Shown here: one piece after another, positions 1 to 7,274 of the stretch
How positions within the stretch are numbered: position 1 is the first letter of the stretch
Layout: every line of letters starts with the position of its first letter
Translations under genes and position numbers: made by a program
The notes under the pieces: model-generated
What the model saw: only the letters and a program-made list of their open reading frames with translations
Databases searched by the model: none
What the model was told of the DNA's origin: nothing
Source of the DNA: Opitutus sp. GAS368
GTDB taxonomy: Bacteria > Verrucomicrobiota > Verrucomicrobiia > Opitutales > Opitutaceae
NCBI RefSeq assembly: GCF_900104925.1
Contig: NZ_LT629735.1
Span: forward strand, 1,520,291-1,584,290
Direction: 5' to 3'
Length of the DNA: 64,000 bases

Positions 1-612
<612 letters not shown>

Positions 613-655
613 GGTGGAGCGCGTTGACCTCAACGCGCTATCTTTCCCTCATTCA

Positions 656-684
656 AACCGCGGCAAATTGCCGCGGTTTTTCTT
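656..684 (+). terminator. Rho-independent terminator after hppA
   Basis: A perfect stem AACCGCGGCAA / TTGCCGCGGTT with a very small loop is followed by a T-rich run (TTTTTCTTTT). It lies about 45 bases after the hppA stop codon. Confidence 0.85.
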
Positions 685-694
685 TTCCACCAGG

Positions 695-766
695 GGTGGA
701 ACCCGGCCTCCGGACGGGTTTGTCTTTCGCGCATTCAACAAACGCGTCCGGAAGCCGCGTTCCACC
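695..766. repeat. Intergenic inverted repeat (imperfect 27-bp arms)
   Basis: Bases 695-721 and the reverse complement of 740-766 match at most positions; both begin GGTGGAAC and share TCCGGACG. The mismatches and short loop fit a REP-like hairpin, not a terminator, because no T-run follows. Confidence 0.65.
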
Positions 767-961
767 TACCTCAGCACTTTCCGCAACGCCGCGCGGTCCA
801 GCGCGTTTCCTCCGGCAGGCCGATGGAGATGTTCGGGCGGCTTGCGGTCAAGCCGCTCCACCTTCGTGCTTTTTTGCCTGAGAATCCGCCGGAGGACGGA
901 GTTCTCGGGGCAAACACCGGGCCCGGCAGCAGCGGGCAACGGCGCGTGCCTTCGTGGGTAA

Positions 962-1408
962 TCAGGTCCGTTGCACCGGCGGCTCGCGGCCCTCGCTGAG
1001 GTCGATGAGCTCGAAAGTGGTGCAGGCGGGATGCGCCTCCAGCCCGGCTTCCTTCTTCACCTTGGCAACAAAGCCGGAGACGCGGTCATTCCAGCCGAGC
1101 TTGCGCACATATTCGTTCCAGACGTTGGCCTGGCCGCGGTTCGGGCGCAGGCCGCGAGCGAAAATCCATTCCGCGATCTCCTCGTCCGTGCCGCCCTGCG
1201 CCACGCGCGCCTCGACCTCCTCAAACTTCACGTCGAGGAAACCGCACAGGTTGCCGTCGAGGCCGACCGACAGGCCGTAGTTGCGGTGGTAGTCCTCGGG
1301 CAGCCGGCCGGCCAGCTTCAGGCGCATCTTGTCGAGCATGCGGCCAAGGTGGTGCAGGCCGGCGAGGGTCTTGTCGGAGGGCGAGCGGAGGCCGTCAACT
1401 CGGGGCAT
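962..1408 (-). CDS. DUF5069 domain-containing protein
   Basis: A 148-residue protein starting MPRVDGLRSPSDKTLAGLHH. The leucine/arginine-rich N-terminal part and the central LGRMLDKMRLKLAGRLPEDY and GLDGNLCGFLDV segments are typical of DUF5069, a small soluble family of unknown function common in Verrucomicrobiota and Planctomycetes. The start was placed at this ATG because the upstream open frame runs antisense through the DUF885 gene and reads as low-complexity sequence. It is divergent from the DUF885 gene. No function can be given. Confidence 0.82.
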   Translation of the reverse strand: MPRVDGLRSPSDKTLAGLHHLGRMLDKMRLKLAGRLPEDYHRNYGLSVGLDGNLCGFLDVKFEEVEARVAQGGTDEEIAEWIFARGLRPNRGQANVWNEYVRKLGWNDRVSGFVAKVKKEAGLEAHPACTTFELIDLSEGREPPVQRT

Positions 1409-1567
1409 GGAGGCAAGTTTTGCACAGGAGAAAACGGAGGCAAGGCAGGAGGCTGTGCTTTTCTCCGTTGGCTCTGTTTCCTCCTGTAAAAGCAATTTTT
1501 GGCGCATTGGTCTTTCTCGGCTAGCCTTCCGTGTGTTCCGTGTATTCCGTGGTAAAACTTCATCCCC

Positions 1568-3319
1568 ATGAAACCCACCCGCCTGCTTGCCCTGCTTGCC
1601 ACCAGCGTTTCCGCGCTGTTCGCCGCCGACAAAAACTTCGACACCTGGGCCGAGACCTTCTCCGCCGACTGGGTGCGCTCGAACCCGACGTTCTCGACCA
1701 TCCAGCAATACCTGCCCGCCGGCGAACAAGACGCGCTCGACCGCCAGCTGACCAAGATCACCAAGGAAGCTCGCGCCGAACGCGTCGCGAAGGCCAGGGC
1801 CGGGCTCGCGGAGCTCGCGAAGTTTGACCGCGCCTCGCTGGACGCCCAGCAGCGCGTCTCCGCCGCCACCATCGAGTGGTCGCTCAAGGGCATCATCGAG
1901 TCCGAGCCGTTCGCCGACTACAGCTACGTCTTCAACCAGTTCCAAGGGCTGCACGTGAACCTCGTGAACTTCATGAGCCAGTCGCACCCCATCCGGAACA
2001 AGCGCGACGTCGAGAACTACCTGGCCCGCCTCGCGCTCATCGCCGGCCAGATGGACGAGGGCGTCGCCCAGGCCAGGGACGCCGCCGCGCGCGGGTTTCT
2101 CATGCCGGACTTCATCACCAAGTCCGCGCTCGGCCAGTTCGAGCGCTTCCTCGCCGACGCCCCGCGCCAGAACCGGTTCGTCGCCTCGCTCGACGAGCGC
2201 GCCGCCAAGCTCAAGGATGTCACGGAAGCCGAGCGCGCCCAGTTTGTCGCCGAGGCCGAGAAGATCACCACCGAGGCGATCATCCCCGCCTTCAAGCGCG
2301 CGCAGGCGCTGCTGCAAGCGCAGCTCCCGCTGACCACCGACCACGCCGGCATCTGCTGGCTGCCGGGCGGCGACAAAGCCTACGCCAACGCCCTCCGCCG
2401 CAGCACGACCACCGACATGACGGCCGAGCAGATCCATGCGCTCGGCCTCTCGGAGGTCGCGCGCATTGAGAAGGAAATGGACGCCCTGTTCCGGCAACTC
2501 GGCTACCAGGACGGCACCATCAAGGAGCGCATGGAAAAGCTCGAGGCCGACCAGCAGCCGAAGGAAGCCGACCCGCGCCCCGCCCTCCTGGCCCGTTTCG
2601 AATCGATCCTCCGGGACGCGCAGGAGCGGTCCAAGCTGGTGTTCGACATCACGCCCAAAGCGCCCGTCGTCGTGAAGCGCGAGCCGCCGTTCACCGAGAA
2701 GACCGCCGCCGCCCACTACACCGGCCCGGCCAAGGACGGCTCCCGCCCCGGCACGTTCTGGGCGCCGCTGCCCGGCCCCAAGTTCGAAATGGTGACAATG
2801 CGCACGCTCGTCTACCATGAGGGCGTCCCGGGCCACCACTTCCAGATCGCGCTGCAGCGCGAGACCGACAGCCTGCCGCGCTACCGGCGCGACGGCGTGT
2901 TCGGCGGCGGCTCGGCTTTCGCCGAGGGCTGGGCGCTTTACGCCGAGCAGCTGGCCGCGGAGAACAACTGGTATGACGGCGACCTCGTCGGCCACCTCGG
3001 CCAGCTCAACGACGAGCTCTTCCGCGCCCGCCGGCTGGTGGTCGACACCGGCCTGCACGCCATGAAATGGACGCGCCAGCAGGCGATCGACTACGGCATT
3101 CCCCCCTCGGAGGTGGAGCGTTACGTGGTCTGGCCCGGCCAGGCCTGCTCCTACAAGATCGGCCAGCTGAAGATCCTGGAGCTGCGCGCCAAGGCGAAGG
3201 CCGCGCTCGGGCCCAAGTTCGAGATCAAGCAATTCCACAATCTCGTCCTGCAGAACGGCAACGTGCCGCTGGCCGTGCTGGCGCAGGAGGTCGACGACTG
3301 GGTCGCGGCGAAGCGGTAG
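1568..3319 (+). CDS. DUF885 family protein, putative secreted zinc peptidase
   Basis: A 583-residue protein with a signal peptide (MKPTRLLALLATSVSALFAA). The motif HEGVPGHHFQ begins at residue 417 and an EGWALYAE segment has its Glu at about 453; together they resemble the HExxH-plus-distal-Glu zinc site of gluzincin-like DUF885 proteins. Length fits the family. The likely role is peptide or dipeptide hydrolysis in the periplasm, but substrate is unknown. Just upstream (about 1528-1557) is a run of tandem TTCCGTG-like units. The TAG stop codon lies inside an intergenic hairpin repeat shared with the convergent LysR gene. Confidence 0.87.
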   Translation: MKPTRLLALLATSVSALFAADKNFDTWAETFSADWVRSNPTFSTIQQYLPAGEQDALDRQLTKITKEARAERVAKARAGLAELAKFDRASLDAQQRVSAATIEWSLKGIIESEPFADYSYVFNQFQGLHVNLVNFMSQSHPIRNKRDVENYLARLALIAGQMDEGVAQARDAAARGFLMPDFITKSALGQFERFLADAPRQNRFVASLDERAAKLKDVTEAERAQFVAEAEKITTEAIIPAFKRAQALLQAQLPLTTDHAGICWLPGGDKAYANALRRSTTTDMTAEQIHALGLSEVARIEKEMDALFRQLGYQDGTIKERMEKLEADQQPKEADPRPALLARFESILRDAQERSKLVFDITPKAPVVVKREPPFTEKTAAAHYTGPAKDGSRPGTFWAPLPGPKFEMVTMRTLVYHEGVPGHHFQIALQRETDSLPRYRRDGVFGGGSAFAEGWALYAEQLAAENNWYDGDLVGHLGQLNDELFRARRLVVDTGLHAMKWTRQQAIDYGIPPSEVERYVVWPGQACSYKIGQLKILELRAKAKAALGPKFEIKQFHNLVLQNGNVPLAVLAQEVDDWVAAKR

Positions 3320-3369
3320 GGCGGCGAGTCCCTTCGCCGCCGGGCGCGAAACGGAGTCCGCGCCCTACC
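3315..3369. repeat. Hairpin repeat carrying the stop codons of both flanking genes
   Basis: The left arm GGTAGGGCGGCGAGTCCC (3315-3332) is mirrored by a diverged right arm ending CGCCCTACC. TAG at 3317-3319 ends the DUF885 gene, and the TAG read from 3367-3365 on the minus strand ends the LysR gene. The same 18-bp arm recurs exactly at 22917-22934. Confidence 0.75.
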
Positions 3370-4267
3370 CCAACCGGTCCGACACCGCGAGGTCGGGCCA
3401 GTGTTTCGCCACGAAGCGCTGCGATTCCTCGAGCACCACGCGCACGAGCGGCGACGGCTCGCCGCTCCACAGCGCCGCCATCTCGAGCGGATCGAAACCC
3501 TCGAGCGGCAGCACGCGCACGTCCGGGTGTTTGACCACCTCGGTGTCGCCGAGGCTCACGCCGATGCCGTAGCCGTTGGCCACGTAGCGCGTGACCAGCT
3601 CCATCGAGCTCGCCTCGATCGAGTGCGGCCAGTCGATCTGCCGGCGCTGCAGACCCGTGCGGAAATTCCTGGTCATCGGCTCCGTGGGCGGCAGGCAGAT
3701 GAGGGGCGCGGTGATTTCGCCGCCGGCCCAGAGTGTCGCGGCGGACTTGAGCTTGGATTTCTTGTGCACCAGCAGCACCAGCGGCAGGCGCAACAACCGC
3801 AGGCAGCGCACCCGCGCGGGCGGCTTGCTCTCGAGCGGAACGATGGCGAGGTCGATCTCCCGGTCGAGCAGCCACTGCTCCACCTCGTGCTGGAAACCCG
3901 AGCGCAGGCCGAGCCGCAGCTTCGGCTCGTGGCGGCGCAGCTGCTCGACGACGGCCGGCAGGTAGTCGCGCAGCACCAGCTCGGAAGCCCCGATGCGCAG
4001 CGACGGGGCGGACTGCTTGCGCAGTTTCTCGGCCACCGGAAAGAGGTTGTCGAAGAACGGCCGGACAAACTCATAGAGCTCCTCCCCCTCGCGGGTGAGC
4101 TTGAACGGCTGGCGCTCGAAGAGCTTCGCCCCGAGATCCTCCTCCAACAGCAGGATCTGGCTGCTGACCGCCGGCTGCTGGATGCCGTAGGGCATGTTGC
4201 GCACCGCGCGGCTGATGCCGCCGTGCCGCGCCACATAGTAGAACAGCTCCAGGTGGTGGATGTTCAT
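3365..4267 (-). CDS. LysR family transcriptional regulator
   Basis: A 300-residue protein. The N-terminal winged helix-turn-helix (MNIHHLELFYYVARHGGISR, with AVSSQILLLEEDLGAKLFER) is followed by a LysR substrate-binding domain. The start was set at MNIHHLE because the upstream codons read through a hairpin repeat (4316-4375). No target gene is obvious: the divergent neighbour is the rhombotarget lipoprotein, and the two share a 190-base intergenic region, so control of that operon is possible but unproven. The stop codon falls in the repeat at 3315-3369. Confidence 0.9.
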   Translation of the reverse strand: MNIHHLELFYYVARHGGISRAVRNMPYGIQQPAVSSQILLLEEDLGAKLFERQPFKLTREGEELYEFVRPFFDNLFPVAEKLRKQSAPSLRIGASELVLRDYLPAVVEQLRRHEPKLRLGLRSGFQHEVEQWLLDREIDLAIVPLESKPPARVRCLRLLRLPLVLLVHKKSKLKSAATLWAGGEITAPLICLPPTEPMTRNFRTGLQRRQIDWPHSIEASSMELVTRYVANGYGIGVSLGDTEVVKHPDVRVLPLEGFDPLEMAALWSGEPSPLVRVVLEESQRFVAKHWPDLAVSDRLG

Positions 4268-4315
4268 GCGAGGCCAGACAGTGCAAGACCACGTGACGGA
4301 CGCAATGTAGTTCGG

Positions 4316-4375
4316 CCTGTCGCGGCGGTCTATGACCGCCGCCATCCGGAAACGGCGCGCATAGAGCGCCGCTAC
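4316..4375. repeat. Family 1 hairpin repeat (GCGGCGGTCTATGACCGCC type), diverged copy
   Basis: The left arm contains GCGGCGGTCTATGACCGCCG and the right arm CATAGAGCGCCGCTAC. It is related to the near-perfect copies at 23967-24040 and 54839-54910. It lies between the LysR start and the lipoprotein gene. Confidence 0.75.
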
Positions 4376-4456
4376 GGTCATCCATTGGGCCGCTCAATGG
4401 CCCGCATCGGGTTTATCGATTAACGCGGCCGCGGCCTTTCCGGTATCCTGCGCACC

Positions 4457-5371
4457 ATGAAATCCAAGTCCTTGCCCCTGCTCCTCGGCGCGATCCTATC
4501 CCTCGGTCTTGGCGGTTGCGCCACCTGGTATAACAGCAGCCGCCACGAGGCGAACAGCGTCGTGCAGTTCCTTTACCCGGACCAGAGCCAGCCCTTCATC
4601 CAGCCGCAGATTCCTACCTTGCGGCTGCCGTTGCGGGTCGGCGTGGCCTTCGTCCCGCCCGCACCCAGCAAGGGCCAGGCCTGGCGCGCGCCCGAGATGA
4701 TTTCCGAGACGCAGAAAGCCCTCCTGCTGCGCCGGGTGGCCGCGGAGTTCAAGGCGCTGCCCTTTGTCCAGTCGATCGAGATCGTGCCGACGACCTACCT
4801 GCGCCCGGGCGGCGGGTTTGACAACCTGGACCAGCTCCATGGGCTCATGGGCATCGATGTCGTCGCCCTGGTGTCCTATGACCAGGCCCAGAACACCAGC
4901 GACACCCCGTGGAGTCTTTCCTACTGGACCATTGTCGGGGCGTATTTCGTGCCGGCCCAGAAGAACGACACCCACACGCTCATGGAGGCCGTCGTCTACG
5001 ACATTCCCAGCCGGAGCCTGCTCTTCCGCGCGCCCGGGGTGAGCATGGTCAACGGTCACTCCACTCCCATCCGCACCGACGCCGAACTGCGGGCCGACTC
5101 GGCGCGCAGCCTCGACGAGGCCGCCAAGGATCTCACCGTCAACCTGCAGCAGGAACTCGAGCTCTTCAAGGTCCGCGCCAAGGAGGAGCCGCAGAGCATC
5201 CACATCGAGCACAAGCCCGGCTACACCGGCGGCGGCGCGTTGGACGGTTGGTTCGCCGCGCTGCTGGTGCTGCTGCTCGCCGGCCGTTTCGCCTGTCCCC
5301 TCATTTGCAGGAGCCTGCTTGCAGGCGATTCGAAACGCCCGACAGCAGGCCACCTACCCAATCGCCTGTAA
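4457..5371 (+). CDS. Rhombotarget lipoprotein (GlyGly-CTERM-like rhombosortase substrate)
   Basis: A 304-residue lipoprotein precursor. The N-terminus is a type II signal with lipobox LGGC at about residues 18-21. Residues 258-260 are GGG followed by a hydrophobic helix (LDGWFAALLVLLLAGRF), the layout of a GlyGly-CTERM sorting tail. The next complete gene is a rhombosortase, matching the rhombotarget lipoprotein family, which is typically encoded beside its own protease. Inferred fate: export, lipidation, and C-terminal cleavage near the Gly-Gly. The function of the body is unknown. The last 21 or so residues after about 284, and the stop, come from an inserted hairpin repeat and not from family sequence. 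Confidence 0.88.
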   Translation: MKSKSLPLLLGAILSLGLGGCATWYNSSRHEANSVVQFLYPDQSQPFIQPQIPTLRLPLRVGVAFVPPAPSKGQAWRAPEMISETQKALLLRRVAAEFKALPFVQSIEIVPTTYLRPGGGFDNLDQLHGLMGIDVVALVSYDQAQNTSDTPWSLSYWTIVGAYFVPAQKNDTHTLMEAVVYDIPSRSLLFRAPGVSMVNGHSTPIRTDAELRADSARSLDEAAKDLTVNLQQELELFKVRAKEEPQSIHIEHKPGYTGGGALDGWFAALLVLLLAGRFACPLICRSLLAGDSKRPTAGHLPNRL

Positions 5372-5384
5372 ACAGGCTCCTACA
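5306..5384. repeat. Family 3 hairpin repeat (GGAGCCTGCTTGCAGGCGA type)
   Basis: The arms GCAGGAGCCTGCTTGCAGGC and GCCTGTAAACAGGCTCCTAC are inverted copies. The repeat begins inside the 3' end of the rhombotarget gene and its right arm contains that gene's TAA (5369-5371). A second copy lies at 45335-45396. Confidence 0.85.
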
Positions 5385-5400
5385 ACGAACCCGAGCACTG

Positions 5401-6018
5401 ATGAAATCCTTCCGCCCAGTCCTGCTGCTCGCGGTGTTGCCGGCGATTCTGCTTTGGTTCACCCCGGCCACCCACGGCGCGCTCCTCTACGATCGCACCG
5501 CGATCCTCCGGGGCGAGTGGTGGCGGCTGTGGACCGGGCATTGGGTGCACTTCTCCTTCTCCCATCTCGCTTGGAACCTGGCCGTCCTGCTCGGCGCCGG
5601 CACCTGGCTGGAACACCTGCGGCCGGGCTGGCTCCTCCGCTATATCTTAATCGGCTCGCCCTTGATCAGCCTGGGGCTGCTGGTAGGAGAACTCACGATG
5701 CACACCTACGGCGGCCTGTCCGGCCTGGCCACGGGGACCATCACTTTGCTCGCCCTGACGCAGCTCGCCCAGACCGGCACAGCGCGGGTGTGGTGGGCCG
5801 GCATGTTGGCGCTGATCGTGGCCAAATGCGCCTTCGATGCCAGTCACACGCAGGCGCTGTTTGCGCAATTCGACTCACCCGACATCCGGCCTTCCACCCT
5901 GGCGCATATCGCCGGCGCCGGGACCGCGCTGGTCTTTTTCCTGTCGCGGCCCATCCGGTTTTGTCTTCCGCTGGGGCGGGCCGTTCGCTCTGCCTCGCCA
6001 CCCTCTGCCGTTTCCTGA
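5401..6018 (+). CDS. rrtA: Rhombosortase (rhomboid-type intramembrane serine protease)
   Basis: A 205-residue polytopic protein. The rhomboid catalytic pair is visible: Ser107 in YGGLSGLATG and His169 in STLAHIAGAG, each in a membrane segment. The N-terminal loop WWRLWTGHWVHFSFSHLAWN is also typical. Rhombosortases cleave GlyGly-CTERM tails at the inner membrane. The preceding gene encodes a suitable substrate. The start ATG at 5401 follows the repeat. The stop TGA overlaps the lplT ATG by one base (TGATG), implying translational coupling to phospholipid salvage genes. Confidence 0.92.
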   Translation: MKSFRPVLLLAVLPAILLWFTPATHGALLYDRTAILRGEWWRLWTGHWVHFSFSHLAWNLAVLLGAGTWLEHLRPGWLLRYILIGSPLISLGLLVGELTMHTYGGLSGLATGTITLLALTQLAQTGTARVWWAGMLALIVAKCAFDASHTQALFAQFDSPDIRPSTLAHIAGAGTALVFFLSRPIRFCLPLGRAVRSASPPSAVS

Positions 6019-7274
6019 TGAAACCGAACCGCAACTACCTCCTCCTGCTCGCCGGCCAGTTTCTCAGCGCCTTTGGCGACAACGCTATCCTCGCCGTCAT
6101 CGTCGGCCAGCTCACCTACCTGCAGAAGGCGGGCGCGATCACCGCCGAGCAGCTGCGCACGAGCAACACGATCTACACGAGCCTGCTGTTTGTGCCGTAT
6201 GTGCTGCTCGCCCCGCTCGCCGGTTACCTCAATGACCGCTTCGCCAAGACCATGTGGCTCGTCGGCGGCAACGCGCTGAAGCTCCTCGGCACCGGCCTGT
6301 GCGCCCTGAGCGTGTGGTTTGGCCCCACCTGGCAGGGCCTCGGCTACCTCGTGGTCGGCATCGGCGCGTGTTTCTACGGTCCGGCCAAATACGGCATCCT
6401 GCCCGAGATCCTGCCGCGCGAACGCCTCGTCAAGGCCAACGGCACGGTCGAGCTGCTCACGCTCGTCGCGATTCTCAGCGGCTACATCACCGGCTCGGCG
6501 CTGGCCGATGTCTTCAAAGACCGCGTGCTTGTCTCCTACGGCGTCCTCGGGGTGCTCTTTGGCACCGCGCTGCTGCTCAACTTCCTGATGACGCCCACGC
6601 CGCACAAGCCCGACATCCGGCTCGGCGAAAGCATCGGCGAGTTTACCGGCCACCTGCGCGACCTGCTGGCCGGCGCCCGGCTCCGGCGCGTGATCGTAGG
6701 CACGGCGCTCTTCTGGGTCTGCGGCGCCGCAATGAAGATCAACTTCCAGCCCTGGGGCCTCGAGGTGCTGCACTTGTCGGACAACACCCAGATCGCATTG
6801 CTCAGCGCCTGGCTCGCGGTGGGCATCATGCTCGGCAGCATCCTCGCCGGGCAGTTGCACGCGGTCGGCGACCTGAGCCGCGCCAAGACCTACGGTTTCG
6901 CCCTGGCCGCGATGCTGGCACTGCTGTCCACGGTCAATACGCTCGGTTTCTGGCGCACGCCGGTCGTTCAGCTCGGGCCGTTGCACCTGGTCGTACCGGT
7001 CGTGCTGCTGCTCATCGCCACCGGCGTGGCCGCCGGATTGTTCCTCATCCCGCTCAACGCCGCACTGCAGGCCGAGTCCGACCCGGCCAAGCTCGGCAAG
7101 ACGATCGCCGTGCAGAACCTCGGCGACAACCTCGGCATGCTGCTGGCCGGCGCCTATGTGTTCGCCGGCGTGAAGGTCGGGCTCAGCTCCAGCGGCGTGT
7201 TCCTCGGCCTCGCCCTCGGCGTCGCCGCCATCGTGGCCTGGATGAAATTCGCGGCCAAGCCCGTCTCACCATGA
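6018..7274 (+). CDS. lplT: Lysophospholipid transporter LplT (MFS)
   Basis: A 418-residue major facilitator protein with about 12 membrane helices, starting MKPNRNYLLLLAGQFLSAFG. The conserved FSAFGDNAI-like start (here FLSAFGDNAILAVIVGQL), the YGPAKYGILPEILP segment and the position beside aas identify it as LplT, which flips lysophosphatidylethanolamine inward across the inner membrane. Its start overlaps the rrtA stop and its stop overlaps the aas start (ATGA), so the three genes form a tight unit. Confidence 0.92.
   Translation: MKPNRNYLLLLAGQFLSAFGDNAILAVIVGQLTYLQKAGAITAEQLRTSNTIYTSLLFVPYVLLAPLAGYLNDRFAKTMWLVGGNALKLLGTGLCALSVWFGPTWQGLGYLVVGIGACFYGPAKYGILPEILPRERLVKANGTVELLTLVAILSGYITGSALADVFKDRVLVSYGVLGVLFGTALLLNFLMTPTPHKPDIRLGESIGEFTGHLRDLLAGARLRRVIVGTALFWVCGAAMKINFQPWGLEVLHLSDNTQIALLSAWLAVGIMLGSILAGQLHAVGDLSRAKTYGFALAAMLALLSTVNTLGFWRTPVVQLGPLHLVVPVVLLLIATGVAAGLFLIPLNAALQAESDPAKLGKTIAVQNLGDNLGMLLAGAYVFAGVKVGLSSSGVFLGLALGVAAIVAWMKFAAKPVSP

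Larger units (their letters stand above)
613..961. other. Intergenic region with hairpins, no credible gene
   Basis: This 349-base gap holds a perfect hairpin at 618-639 (arms AGCGCGTTGA / TCAACGCGCT), the terminator at 656-684 and an inverted repeat at 695-766. Open frames here translate to arginine- and proline-rich nonsense without family features. From 767 to 961 I see nothing assignable apart from the downstream end of the minus-strand gene. Confidence 0.6.

Noticed and set aside
614-961. Plus-strand frames between hppA and the DUF5069 gene
   Set aside because: Arg/Pro-rich translation through hairpins and no start signal or family features.
1409-3238. Minus-strand frame continuous with the DUF5069 gene
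   Set aside because: It is antisense to the DUF885 coding region, with low-complexity translation. The conserved protein begins at MPRVDGL (1408).
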